The translations under genes were made by a program, and so were the position numbers. From Gerris lacustris (taxonomy: Eukaryota > Arthropoda > Insecta > Hemiptera > Gerridae), in assembly GCA_951217055.1 (NCBI GenBank), contig OX578276.1, forward strand, positions 61,255,307 through 61,319,306: a stretch of DNA of 64,000 nt, written 5' to 3'. Under the pieces are notes generated by a model. The model saw only the letters and a program-made list of their open reading frames with translations. It ran no database searches and was not told the DNA's origin. Numbering within the stretch: the first letter of the stretch is position 1; each line of letters starts with the position of its first letter. Shown here in pieces: positions 1-11,844 of the stretch.

Positions 1-956
1 CTGATTTATATAAAAACCCATGTTTTATGTTATTTTATCGTCGAATCATCGTTTTATCGACAAAACACAGTTCCGTCGTCGATGAATCATAGTTTTTGAA
101 AAATATAGTGAAGTATACATTCATTAATAAAAGTATGTTTGTGCGCTTGTGGAAGAGAAACTAATAGGTCCCGAAGGTTGAAACTTACATGGAACTAACA
201 TTATGTTGATTCTGACCTACCATACAAATTTCATTATTCATTATAGATTTTAGATTGCACACACATCACCCATAATTAAATTTATAGAGGGAAATTATTT
301 ATTATATACAGGCAGGACACATTGCGTCGACAACGAAGATTGTCCAAGGCCCACGTTGAAAGCAAAAAGTGTTGTATCAATATCTATTTTCAAATGGCAA
401 CAAACGCTCCTCAGTATATATTTCCGTCATATAACTTAAGCATATAAATTTTAAAATTTATCGTCCAGCTTCTCAAAGTCTATATTTAAGTATAAGTATG
501 CTTGTGTAATAGACCATATCGCACTGTGAGAATACAAGGGACACATCTCAAAATATATATTTTTTTAAATATTAAAAAAATAAAAACCAAATACCATTTA
601 TGTATTCTAATATCAAAAGGTATTGTGCTTTTTTATAAAAACAACAAAAAGAAGTTTCATTGTAGTACAGATATACCGTAATTTAGTTTTTAAAAAAACA
701 AATAACTTCCATAGCATTTTCCCAATAATAGTTGTTTTTGAGTTACGGCCTTTGTATTCACGCAGTGCGATATATATGTCCGTACCTAAAACCGTCCGTA
801 CCGTATATACGCCCGTTACCTAAAATATTCAAAACAGTTCATATAAACGTAAAAGAAATATATTTAAAATGAGTGAGTTGATTTTTTGAATTTTTCTGAA
901 ATATAGAAAAGTAATCATTGTTTTGAATGTGTTTTTTTTATAAATAAAAAAACAAA
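1..956. other. AT-rich stretch without recognised features
   Basis: No open frame of convincing length or composition and no recognisable repeat ends. The start (about 40-95) has several TCGTCGA/ATCATCG-type short repeats. The rest is A/T-rich with short homopolymers. Confidence 0.6.
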
Positions 957-1143
957 GGGGAGTAACAATCTAAAGAAGGTGTACGGAATGTTCTTCTTTA
1001 GACTGTTACTCCCCTATCAAAACAGAAGTGTGATATTCCTTTGTCCCAAATAACATTAGACTATGCACTCCTTTTTACTTAATAGTTATTAAACAAAGTC
1101 ATTTAATCTAAAAAAAACATAGGGGAGTAACAATCTAAAGAAG
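957..1143. repeat. Short inverted repeat plus third copy (MITE-like)
   Basis: A 22-base arm starting GGGGAGTAACAATC at 957-978 is repeated in inverted orientation at 993-1014, giving a hairpin with a 14-base loop. A further direct copy lies at 1122-1143. The adjoining segment near 1020-1050 (ACAGAAGTGTGATATTCCTT) recurs in inverted orientation near 15740-15765, so this is part of a dispersed family. No coding content. Probably a fragment of a small non-autonomous DNA transposon; the outer ends are not defined. Confidence 0.6.
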
Positions 1144-1520
1144 TACCCAATGTATTTTTACCTAATGAGGGTCAACAACTTTTTTTGACTTTTTATTTCA
1201 CATAATTAGATATTCTGAGGAAATGATGTCAGCAAAAAAGTCTTTAACAAAATGTCTTTGTTTTCCAGATTATTTTCAGCGAATCTTGTGATTACCTTGA
1301 TTTATTTACACATCTGTGTTACATGGTAGCGAAATGGGGTCAATATTGCATTACAGATTTTTGTAGAAAATTCATGGTTTAACTATGTTTTAAAACCCTT
1401 CCTTAGATACACGGGATTTTACACTTGACTCAGAGGTTGCTGGCCTAAACGCTTCCCCTACCCCCTTGTTTGTCCCTTCAGAGACGCCTCCCTCCCTACC
1501 CCTTCCTCTTCAATCTTAGC

Positions 1521-1554
1521 TCAGTCGTCCGTGAACCTTCTATTGAAGCGGTTC
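1521..1554 (+). promoter_or_regulatory. Candidate Inr + DPE core promoter
   Basis: TCAGTC at 1521-1526 matches the arthropod initiator (TCAGTY). Taking the A at 1523 as +1, GGTTC occupies +28 to +32 (1550-1554) and matches the downstream promoter element RGWYV at its strictly required spacing. No TATA box was seen at -30, as expected for a DPE promoter. A second TCAGTC at 1559 has no DPE at the right distance. The surrounding 1440-1600 is more GC-rich and pyrimidine-rich than its neighbourhood. The motifs are short, so chance remains possible. Confidence 0.45.
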
Positions 1555-1735
1555 ACTTTCAGTCAGCAACGTCAACCTGGCTTTTGCTATTATAATATAG
1601 TTTGTAGTTATTATATTAGTGAGTTTTATTTTTTAATGTCGGTTGTGTTAATTACTTGTGCTTCATAATTTAATAGTTACACGAAGGCGGATGGTCAGTG
1701 ATTCGACTCCTCTCTTCTCCATACTTAGTTGTCAA
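1523..1735 (+). other. Candidate noncoding first exon
   Basis: Begins at the candidate +1 and ends at a strong splice-donor match, CAA|GTAAGT, with the intron GT at 1736-1737. The 213-base stretch has no long open frame from an ATG, so it would be 5' untranslated. If real, it starts a host gene transcribed rightward with a very long first intron that contains most of the mobile elements listed here. The next exon is not identified; 5913-6026 is one weak possibility. A promoter with no gene behind it, or a chance match, are the alternatives. Confidence 0.35.
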
Positions 1736-1743
1736 GTAAGTTT

Positions 1744-2983
1744 CATCTTTATATAATATCAGCATAGTTCTGTTGACCAATTAATTGGGTAAATTTGAAC
1801 TACGTGACCCACCTGTTTATAATTGTACGATTTACTTTTAACACTTAACTTTACTTTCAATTTAAATTCCGACATTTTAAAACGATTCCGGTCTTTTTTT
1901 TTTTTTTTTCTTTCATTTAAATAAGACTTAAAATTAAAATCCTTGGTTTGGATTCGATTCGATCATAATCAGTCATTGTTCATAAAGGGTATCAATATAT
2001 TTTGTATATATCATTACTTCTTTTGCAATCATATTGCATCTTAATCTCATATTGCAAGATAAGTCTATATAAATATTTTATTAATTAAATTTTCTTTATT
2101 CACTAATTATATTTTTGTGTAATTTTGTTGTAGCTTCTTTGTGACTTCAATACCCTGAAAGGGAGAACATACTGTATGACAGGCTCACATCTCTTCAACC
2201 ATCCAAACAATTGAAGGTAAATTTCCCCTTTACTGGTTATGTAAAATTCCCGGGAATTTAGAATCATTTGATATTCCTGTGAATTTTTATAAACTCCCAG
2301 GAATTTATGATTTTTAGTAAAACCTAACACAATTACTGGTTAATGCCTACGTAATTAATTGTTTATTAATTATACATAAATTAAGTCTAATTAAACTTTT
2401 TTTGTATATTAGGTATAAGAAAAAAAAAAAGAATAATAATTATTTCTCAACAAAATTGGAAATCCCTGGACTCTGAACTTAACAATCATCTTGATCTTTA
2501 AACAAATTGAAAAAGTATTGATTGTAAGATACAAAATTAATTGCTAATGTAAATACTATTACATAAGCAGTCAAATTAATATCTCATTTCAATTGTAAAC
2601 ATTAATTTAAAATAATTATACATGATACATTACACTACTGTTAAAAACAATTTTGTACCCATTTGTTTTAATTTATTTAATTAAACTACAAAAATATTGA
2701 ACGTTTTTATAAATTTCCATTTATGGAATATTACCAGAAAATCATTGGGAATATTCCCATTTTTAAATTCCCTCCCCAATGGGAATATTATCGACTCACA
2801 TCACTACCCTCTTCTATAATATATCTGAAGAAGTAATAGTTTCTTCTAACTAACTTAGCTTGGTTTTTTATTCAATAAATATATAATTAAATTTGTTTTA
2901 TTAATAAAACAAATTTATAAAGGTGTACCCTGTAGTACACATTTCCTTCTGGCTCTGACATTTTACTCAGGCACTCTTGTGAG
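1744..2983. other. AT-rich region with eroded hAT-like palindromes
   Basis: Contains short palindromes such as AAATTCCCGGGAATTT near 2246-2262 and GGGAATATTCCC near 2748-2760. A CATCACT-type motif near 2799-2806 resembles the outer bases of some hAT termini. A degraded hAT element spanning about 2140-2806 is possible, but neither end nor target duplication is clear. No coding region was recognised. A T-run lies near 1893-1909. Confidence 0.3.
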
Positions 2984-3029
2984 CATGGGCGTAGCCAGGG
3001 TTGCCTTTAGGGGGGGGCTAATTTTTTGG

Positions 3030-3270
<241 letters not shown>

Positions 3271-4019
3271 GTAAAACCAAAAAAGTGTTTTCCTTAAAAA
3301 TGCCAAGAGTCTGACAGTACCATTATTAATATTTTCTAAAGGATTTATTTTAATAAAAAAAAAAAACTCAATAGAACTATTAATTATAGGGGAAACAATT
3401 GTTTATTTGAAATAGAATTGTTTAAGGAAAATTTGCTGTTTAAATCCACTCTTAATGTAAAATTCACATTAAGATTGGACAGAGAGTATTTGAAGCGACG
3501 TTAGCGCTTCCTAGATATTGTCTGAACTACTACATCTCTAATTTTAAATTTTAAATAAATAGTAATTAATTGTTTTTTAAGAATCAAATATGCAGAACCA
3601 TACTGAGTTTTATTGCAAAACCATAACCAAATAAAAATAGTAGGGTATCTAACAGTCCAGTCAATAAATACAAAAAATAGTCTTCCTTGCGAAAGGTCGG
3701 GTATCTGAATTTTTTAAAATCTTATTCTACAATTGAAACTGTTTCCAAATTAATTATACGATAATAAAAAACTATTCTAATGACTGCTACTAACTATTTT
3801 AATTAAATTTAATTAATATATTAAAGTAAAACTGTAGATTAAAATAGAAACCCTTAAAAAAGAAAATATTTAATTAAAATCTTGATCTAAAAATTTTATA
3901 TAACCTTTCATTCAAAATAAACAATGGATAATAGTCAGGAAGAAATTTGTCCCACTAAAAAGTTCTGACCATGCGTAGTCGTAATTTTATGTAGATTTTT
4001 TTTCCAAGTTCTATAGACC

Positions 4020-4135
4020 AGGGGTGCCCAACCTAAGGCCCGCTGGCCGATTTTATGTGGCCCGCCGTGTTGCCATAAAAACCAAGAATTTACAAGCACT
4101 TAGAGAATCTAAAATAGATTAATTTCCTAATGCCG
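4020..4135 (+). mobile_element. Left terminus of an internal hAT element
   Basis: CAGGGGTGCCCAACC at 4020-4034, followed by GGCCCGC-rich sequence, matches the typical left end of hAT elements related to the GTF2IRD2-like transposases. It lies directly upstream of a decayed transposase of that type. The matching right terminus could not be found downstream of 4904, so the element is truncated or scrambled at its 3' side. Confidence 0.55.
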
Positions 4136-4904
4136 AACAGCCCCAGCTGAAATTGACATTACTTATCCGAACGTTCCCTATCATTGCGAAGTCTGGTGGC
4201 TCAGTAGGGGTAAAGTGTTACAAAGGTTTCTTGAACTTCGTGCAGAGCTAGATATTTTCATGACTGACCAAGGTCGTCAAGTGCCTTCTGATACAGTGTG
4301 GTTGTGGAAGTTAGAATTCTTGGTTGACATCACAGGGCATTTAAATTTTTTAAACTTAAAACTGCAGGGATCTAATTAACTTGTTCATGATGCCTACCAT
4401 CAGGTGAAATCTTTTAGGAAAAAACTTGCTCTCTTTGAAAAGCTGCTGACTAAAAACAATTTAGATCATTTTGAAAGATGTAAACTATTTTTATCTGAAG
4501 CTAATCTGCCGTTCCCTTCTGAGTTCGCTGTTGAGGTAGTGAGCCAACTGAGCCACCAGTTCAATTTTGAAAGATTTGAAGATTTTGATAAAGAGTGCGA
4601 TAAAATCAATACAATATTGATTCTGTGCCCTTAACCCTTCAACTTGAAATTATTGACCTAACAACAAATGAAATGCACAAGGACCACTTTGAGAAATGTT
4701 ACAAAAACGGACATCTGTTGCCATTCTACAGCGCCTTGCCCAATGAAGATTTCAATAACTTAAAAATGTTTGCTCGTACCATGTTCTCAGTGTTTCGCTC
4801 GCTCGACCTATGTTTGTGAACAAACATTTTCAAAAATGAATTACATTAAATCAAAATTCCGGTCTTCCCTCACAGATGAAGATCAAATCGTTATTAATGA
4901 TTAG
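4136..4904 (+). pseudogene. Broken hAT transposase, C-terminal part (GTF2IRD2-like)
   Basis: Three overlapping frames together read as the C-terminal third of a hAT transposase. The first frame starts with a YHCEVWWLSRGKVLQRF-type motif, which is characteristic of GTF2IRD2/ZBED-like hAT proteins (about 4165-4235), and is interrupted by a TAA near 4376. A frameshift lies near 4600 and another near 4800. The last frame carries the hAT dimerisation motif (YVCEQTFSKMN, then KSKFRSSLTDE) and ends at a TAG at 4902-4904. The N-terminal zinc finger and the first catalytic acidic residues are absent, so it cannot encode a working transposase. The remaining codons are still readable, so decay is moderate. 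Confidence 0.8.
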
Positions 4905-5399
4905 TACTACCAAGTTTGAGCCTAAGTGGAAAGACATTTGAAGTACAAGTGCAAAGCAGTTTCAACCATCTCACTGAACCTAAGTTACATCCAAACTTGA
5001 TATTTTGATTAATAACTTTGTACAATGAAAGACTAACTTTTTTATAATTCATACTGCTATTGTTGTATTTTTATACTTGTGTGGTTAATTATTTTATCAT
5101 ATAATCATTTTAACATATATATTTGAGTGTTTTATTTTCTGCAAAGTAAAACTAGGCAAGTAGAAGAAAAAAACTTTATTAACATAGTGTTTCAGCTAAA
5201 ACCAAAACGGAAAATTGACCTTCTAGAAAGCATAAAAACGTGTTATATGAGGGTAAAAATTCTAAAATTTTCTGGGGGAGGACCCTCCCCCATATGTAAA
5301 ATATGTCGGGCAAAACTAGGTATATAATTACTTATTATATTTATTTATTTTTTTGACAATCACACAACTATTACTTGAACATGTGCTGCGGAATTGCAT

Positions 5400-5470
5400 A
5401 CTTAAATTTCAGGTCTTTAGCTTTGGGGGGAGGCCCCGGGCCCCCTGTGCCCCCCCCCCCCCCTCCACCC
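5400..5470 (-). mobile_element. Second hAT-like terminus inside the element
   Basis: Read on the minus strand this begins CAGTGGCGTACCCAGGGG and runs into a long G-tract and GGGGCCCGGGGCCT-type sequence. It is related to the outer ends of the 2984-5843 element and to the terminus at 62827. It marks a second related element or an internal duplication of the end; no partner end or target duplication was found. Confidence 0.55.
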
Positions 5471-5663
5471 CTGGGTACGCCACTGGCTGAGAGAAGGAAA
5501 ACATAATTATTGTCCAGCTTCTTTTCTTATCAAAGGCATCTTTTTTATCAAAGCAATGCTAACCAAACCAGTGCAGCCACGCCACCGCTGTAGTAACTTG
5601 AAACTAAAACGAGATTTAAATTTTTTTTACCTGAAGACCCCCTCTAGCCATAAAATTAATTTG

Positions 5664-5714
5664 TATAATAATAATAATAATAATAATTGATATATATTAT
5701 TATTATTATTATAC
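5664..5714. repeat. (AAT)n/(ATT)n palindromic microsatellite
   Basis: About seven AAT units followed, after a short TA spacer, by about seven ATT units, so the tract can form a hairpin. Confidence 0.9.
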
Positions 5715-5912
5715 AGAATTATTTTTACTTTTTATTTATTATTTTAACCTGTATATGTATAATAATCGTATTTTTTTTAGAGAGTTGAGCCGGCCTAGGG
5801 GGGGGCCATGGCCCCCCCCTGCCCCCCCCTGGCTACGCCCATGCTTGTGAGGTGATTTTGCTTACTGATATAATTATAATATTAATTTGGTTGGTGTTAT
5901 TTATTTTTCCAG

Positions 5913-6026
5913 TTGGGAACGGTCTGTCGGAGAACATTGGAGCCCTATTTCTTATCTCCTACATCCTAAAAAGATCCCGGCGTAAGCGAAGTCTGGTTGG
6001 AATTCATCAAAGGCAGAGATATACGA
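5913..6026 (+). other. Weak candidate internal exon
   Basis: A T-rich tract plus CAG acceptor (…TTATTTTTCCAG, ending 5912) precedes 114 bases of higher GC, ending at a donor-like CGA|GTATGT. One frame is open across it and would encode about 37 residues with a hydrophobic stretch (IGALFLISYIL) followed by a basic cluster (KRSRRKRS). I do not recognise the peptide. It lies 62 bases downstream of the hAT element on the same strand as the candidate promoter at 1521. Splice-site matches alone are weak evidence. Confidence 0.25.
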
Positions 6027-6424
6027 GTATGTTAAAACTTACTTATTTGCACACCTCAAATTTATTTTTAAACTCTTGGATTTACATTAAATTACTCATG
6101 GGCAGCAAAAAAATAAATACAAAATTTGTATATAAAAAATATAAATAATTAATGTAAATAACTTTTAAAATTTGTCAAAAAATATTACTTATACTTTTAT
6201 TAATTATTTGTAATAAACATTTAAGAAAAACAGAATTTATTTAAATTGTTTTATTTAATTTGAGCTGTACAAATTAATGAAATTTGTCGAGAAATATTAC
6301 CTATAATTTTATTAATTATTGTATCAATTTATTTATTAAATATGACATTGTTATTTGTTAGATATAACATTGTTATTGATATAATATACATTTTCTATTG
6401 ATATAAATTAATTTATTATTTATT

Positions 6425-7010
6425 ATAGTCCAGGAGATAGCGTGCAAACAAGTGTCTGACTAACATCAAGCTAGAATTTTGTGTATAAGTAAATGTTTTG
6501 GTGCCTTTTAAGAATATGTGGTCAGCTAAGTTCGTCTCAGGGACATAGTTTGGCAATTAGGCATTTGAAAAAAACAAACCGGTGGAGAGCGGCCATGTCC
6601 CGCCCTTTTTGGTGGACAATCTGATTTTCATGATCCTGAGTTAGAACTTAGTTAGTAGACAAATTATCAAGTTGATGGTAGTTTGTCCCTTGATAGGGGA
6701 ACACTTTTCGAGTCATACTTGACTAACTAATTATTACGTGACAAATTACCATCAAATTAAAAATTGGTCTACTAACTAAGTTCGTACTCAGGATCATGAG
6801 AATCACATTGTCCACCAAAGAGGGCGGGACATGGCCACTCTCCACCGTTTTTTTTTTTTTTTTTTTTTTTTTTTTTCAAATGCTACTGCCAAGCTTGTCC
6901 CGCAGACGAACTTAGCCGACCATATATTCATAAAAGGCACCAAAACATTTACTTATACACAAAATTTTAGCTTGGTCAGACACTTTTCTGCACGCTATCT
7001 CATGGACTAT
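6425..7010. repeat. 586-bp imperfect palindrome (foldback element)
   Basis: A left arm of about 265 bases (6425-6690) is matched in reverse complement by 6737-7010 with a short central loop of about 45 bases. Matching landmarks include ATAGTCCA at both outer ends, a GATAGCGTGCA block, TTTTGTGTATAAGTAAATG, GGCTAAGTTCGTCT, a TGTCCCGCCCT block and TGATCCTGAG. Differences are scattered substitutions, small indels and a poly(T) expansion in the right arm (about 6850-6876). The 75-residue open frame over the right arm is a by-product. A transcript crossing it would form a very long hairpin. No target duplication is clear. Confidence 0.85.
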
Positions 7011-7516
7011 TACTTTATTGTGATGTCACTCGTTAATGTAATTTTTTGTATTACTTAAAATTTAATAATGGGTACTATAATATAATGAATAATATATGAC
7101 TGGGATTTATAAATATTTTTAGGATTTATTTTGGATTCATAATTTGTTTTCCTTTATTTAATTTAAAAATTTTTTTTTAATCAATCTGTTATAATTGTAA
7201 AATAAAAAATAAAAATTGTACATAAAAAAATAAAATAGTATAATTGTAAAATAACATAATTGTTAGTAAATGAAATAGTAAAGAAAAGTAATTTGCATAA
7301 TTTTATCGTATAAATTTAATTATCATATATGCGTATGGATTTAAATTTACAAGTTTTTTTCATCATGTGTCTGATTTTCTTCACATAATTTTAGTTAAGT
7401 AATCATTTTTGTTTGGTATCAGAAAATAAAATATATTTTTTCATGCTTAATTTCTTTTAATTTGTTGTCAAAACCCTATTCACCATGCATACAATTACTG
7501 TAAATATGCATTGTGT

Positions 7517-7718
7517 GATGCAAAGATGGCCCTGCCAATTTTGGGCAAAACTGAAAACTAAAGCGAAAAATAGGAAGAAAATAGTTGTGCTATTATAATT
7601 TTTTAGGATTTTGGCTCTTAGCTAAAATCTTAAAATTATAATAGCTCAACTATTTTTTCCCTAGATTTTCGTTTTAGTTTTCAGTTTTGCCTAAAATTGG
7701 CAGGGTCATCTTTGCATC
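7517..7718. repeat. 202-bp palindrome (foldback MITE)
   Basis: Arms of about 95 bases, starting GATGCAAAGATG at 7517 and mirrored at the end 7718, with a central loop of roughly 10 bases around 7610-7625. The arms differ at only a few positions. There is no coding potential. It is most simply a small foldback or MITE copy. Confidence 0.85.
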
Positions 7719-7849
7719 ATAGAATGCTAGCCATGTATCACAGTTAATCATACCTGTGGTACAAGTGGCACAGTGCAAGATGTATGCACTATAAACCATG
7801 TATTATAGAGAGAACTATAATGCAATACAATGGAACATAGAAAAGTAAC

Positions 7850-8300
7850 TGTGATACTTTTACAGAGGGAGGGTAATTCATAGTAGTATTAACTGAAATT
7901 TATATGTAAGGTACTGTAATTCTTAGAAAGTGGACAATGTTACACGTACAAGTGGACTATGATAATTGGAGATTAATGGATGCTACATACACTTTTTACC
8001 ATGAGGCATGGCCTGCAACTGTCTACTGCACCATGAAACATAAGAGCTTATCTGTAATTCATGGCCTGCAATAAAGCTGCAGTACGGTAATACTTGGACA
8101 GAGAGGGTTATTTATAGTAATAATAACTGAGATTTATGTGTAACCTACTGTAATTCATAAGAACTTGACGATCTTACATGTACAAGTGGCGCAAAAGGAC
8201 TGTGATGATTAGGGATTAATTGATGAAGCATAGACTATTTACCATGAGTCATGGACATACTTTAAACTGCCGTACACCGAAACATAGGAGGATATCTATG
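7850..8300 (+). repeat. Two-copy tandem duplication, period about 236 bp
   Basis: Copy 1 (about 7850-8085) and copy 2 (about 8086-8300) share a series of blocks in the same order: CAGAGAGGG-like, TTTATAGTA, AACTGA, GTACTGTAATTC, TTACATGTACAAGTGG, GATTAATGGATG, TTTACCATGAG, then GAAACATA. The copies are substantially diverged. Short GAAACATAG motifs continue to about 8490. No coding function was seen. Confidence 0.65.
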
Positions 8301-9884
8301 TTTCCCAGATCACTTATTAACCAGTGATATTTGTTTCAAAGATCACTGCTAATACGTTCCCTGTGATACATAGACAGCCCCATCTATGTTTCATAACCAG
8401 ATATCTTCTTTCCTCAATATAGATAACGACTCCATGTTTCATGTGCAAATTCATAATGCAAGAATCATAGAAATCGCATTCTGTGAAACATAGTAGCTTA
8501 CCCCGAGTGACCAATTTTAACCAATGAACTATGATTCATATGATTTTACACTTGTTTTGTACGAACATTTTTTTCAGTGTAATATAATAAAATAAGAGGT
8601 AAAAGGTTGCTAATCCTAGATGTTCCGCTGCAAAAATTCTCTTAACTTAAAAAAATAGCAACGAATAGCACAGATGTATTAAATATAACAAATTCTTAAA
8701 CATTTAACACTCATCCGGATAAAAATAAAAAATAATATCTTTAATTAACCAAGTTCTCTTCTACATTGTTTGTATTAATACTATTGATAGCGACCGTATT
8801 TAATTTAGTGTCTTTTATTTAATCTCCGTTATTATAACTCCAAAAATGCCTTAATCGAGAGAAACAAAAATAATTGTTGAGGGTAAGGACTCAAAAAGCT
8901 TTAAGACATTTAAAAAGTTTAAGAAGTACAAGTTAAACTTTAGTACAAAAAGGGAATTATGCTTCTATGATATTTCTAATAATAAGCAAAGATTGAACAT
9001 TGGAAAATTAAAAAAAAAAAATAGGTACATTATAATAATATGACCTCTTTCCATACACAGGGAAAGGACTATAAAAGCGGAACCGCTTAATAAAAAGCCC
9101 GGTAAGAGATAAAACTAACACCAGTAGCTACAATTTGTTTAATGACATGAGTGAGAAAACAAATAATCAGGTCGAGTACAAACATTGTGAACGGGGGAGC
9201 AGGTAAGAACGGAGATGCTAAGGGAAGTAGTTTTTAGCTGGTAGAGATAGGCCGAGCAAGAAAAGACTGTGGAAGCGTGTCTGCCTGTAGCTAATTGCAG
9301 GATTAGTTTCAGGCTATACGTGACACCTCGGTATCCCTGCAGATAGCCTAGCCTATAACCTTGGAATCACAAGAACAACTCAGGTCTCTGCCAATAAAAC
9401 TACACGTCTAGAACCTGCCAGATACCTAGACCACGGTCACGGCACATCATCTCCAGCTAAGGCTTAGATACCAATCTCGGCTCTATTGCCTACAAACAAC
9501 CAATCGAATACTGATTACTGAGACTCTACGTTAGGAAACAACTTTTGAAAACATATAATAGTTTAAATAAAAACTTTCCTAACGACAAACAGACAATATA
9601 GTTAACTCCAAAACGAAGATTACTTAAGTGAATTGTTAAGTGGCTCAAGGCTTGCACCATAAAGCATTGTCGTCCGGCTTAACTTAAGAAGGTCTAAAGG
9701 GGGATGCAATATTAAAATAATATAAGAGCTCTTAGTGTGAAATATTAAAAATAAATATTTTAAAAAAGTCCAGTCATGCACCATGACTTAATGAGCGAAT
9801 TTTCAAATAAATCTGCGTATTATTGGCTTATGATAATATAGGAAAATTTTGGTTTTAGAATTTGGATAGGTGAAAAAAAAAAAA
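8301..9884. other. Unassigned region, locally GC-richer at 9080-9560
   Basis: Repeated ACATAG/AACATAG motifs continue to about 8500. From 9080 to 9560 composition is closer to unique sequence (less A/T-rich), but no long open frame, splice pattern or repeat end was recognised. Confidence 0.4.
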
Positions 9885-10300
9885 AATTGGTACCCGGGGG
9901 GTACGCGGTACAAAAGTCAAAATAGTATTTACCCTTCAAGATGCATGTCGTTGGAAAACTCTTTAAGAGTATAGTATTATTGTTATGTACACTTTTATCA
10001 TATTTTCATATAAGAGGGGGTAAAATGGAAAAAACATGTTTTTATGCTATAACTAATTAATTTTTTTTATAAATTACTTAATTACAAAAATTACTTTTAA
10101 TTCGATGTTTTTCTAAATTAAATGAAACAGAATAAAGATAAATTAATCTTTAATAAGTAAATATTATTGGTCTTAAAAAAGTGAACTTGTTAAAAAAGGG
10201 GGAAAAATAAATATCAAATGTGTTCTTCATTGTTCAATTGCCAATAAAGTTTTAGAGCTCCGTGTTTCTGGACAACATAAAACTTATATTCTCAATCAAT
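9885..10300 (+). repeat. Fragment of long noncoding repeat family A
   Basis: Starts GGTACCCGGGGGGTACGCGG and continues with blocks (GATGCATGTCGTTGGAAAACTCTT, interrupted by substitutions, then GGGGGTAAAAT) that align with 58128-58290 inside the longest family-A copy. Diverged and noncoding. Confidence 0.55.
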
Positions 10301-10933
10301 AATTCTTAAAAACACGAAGAGATTGGAATGAAGGAGAAACGGGGAAAAAACTCGACCAACATAATAAAAATCCTCTTTATATAGAAAGCTGTCAACTGTC
10401 ATTGGTAAACGTCGTCATAAGAATGTTAGAATGATGTTCTTAATTTTATCTTTAGAGAATAAAAGCAGAGAAGATAATTTTCAGTTTGTTAAAGTATAAA
10501 GTATGAAGATAGGGGATAAAACGATAAAAGGTATGTATCCTGTAGTAGATAGCCCTGGCTATGCTATATAGAATGGAAATAAGAAAGGCTCGAGAAACAG
10601 GTCTCTAAGGAATAAGGATAAACATCCAAGTCAAGAGTCCTGGGAGTCTAACCGCAAAGAAAAGCAATCTTATACCTCTAAGGAATACAATCCTTTACTA
10701 TACTCGCGCTCCTTGCCTGCTCTCATCCCCACATAGTACTACACTTTGCTACTTTCTTACTTGCTAAAAACCTTTACTACCTAGTTCAACAAGCATGCGT
10801 AATCATAATAACCTTATATCATACAAGTCAAGTTTAGATTTCCAAACTAATTTAAAACGTCCTAATAAATCTATGTTATTTCATCAATATATAATGCAAC
10901 AACCAAATCTTATATTTTATTTATATATTTCAT

Positions 10934-10974
<41 letters not shown>

Positions 10975-11230
10975 AGATAGCAGTTTTGAATACATACACG
11001 TAGTTTATGCAGCGTCTTCTTCCTTTTTATACTAGCAATCTAGACTCTTTCATTATTCTTTTTTTACGATATAGCATGTTAAAAACTTAATTGTAACACT
11101 CAAATATTTGTCATACATGTATAATATAATAATGTGTATTAAGAATAAAAATCAATTATGCATGGAATAATTATAATTATTAGTTAAACCTAAAAATTAC
11201 TTATCCTTGAGAAGCCACTGGTAAGTAAAA
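10301..11230. other. Unassigned region with poly(T) tract
   Basis: A 35-base T-run lies at 10935-10969 and may be the tail of a minus-strand retrotransposed sequence, but no body was recognised beside it. No gene was seen. Confidence 0.5.
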
Positions 11231-11844
11231 CTAAAGCAGGCCCTACTCTATCAATCCACTTGATCAAAACAGCGCGTCAAGCTGATTGACACGAGATTCA
11301 AGCAGCCTTGGGGCGCATCAAGCATGCCATCAATTTTTTCATCAACACTTATTTGTAGCGGAGTTTTCGACTAGTGAACTGCTCCTCCTGGGCTGTAGTG
11401 AATCATTATTGTGTAGATACCATGGTTTCGAATTAGGATTTGGGGTTTCTCATCTTGACAGTGGTTGCTCTCAAGCGGAAATAAAAGATCCAGAGGAAAC
11501 GACGTTGGTCAAAGGAGTGGAACGTTCCACAACTCGGGACAATCATGATATAAATCAATGCGAAGACTAATAAATTTTCGATCGGCATTATCTACAATGT
11601 CCGAACCTTCGGAATCGAGCGGACGGTTCTCCATCGCTGGTGTCGAGCAGGTGACTGACGAAATGCTTGATCAAAATAACTCTAGACTATCAAGCGCTCC
11701 TTCAAGCCGCTTGAGTCATTCAAACGTTCCATCAATCACCTTCAAGGCATGACTCAAGCCTCAAACGGAATATCAATCACGCTTGACACCATCGCTTGAC
11801 GCGTTGTTTTGATGAAGCGGATTGATAGTGTAGGGTCTGCTTAA
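11231..11844. mobile_element. Non-autonomous DNA transposon with ~60-bp TIRs
   Basis: The left end (AAGCAGGCCCTACTCTATCA, then ATCCACTTGATCAAAAC, AGCGCGTCAAGC) is matched in reverse complement by the right end (AAGCAGACCCTACACTATCA, then ATCCGCTTCATCAAAAC, AACGCGTCAAGC). This gives inverted repeats of about 60 bp with several differences. Flanking CTAA/TTAA could be part of a target duplication but is not identical. The interior carries many TCAAGC motifs and two short overlapping open frames of 94 and 64 residues without a recognisable domain. Superfamily not assigned. Confidence 0.7.
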
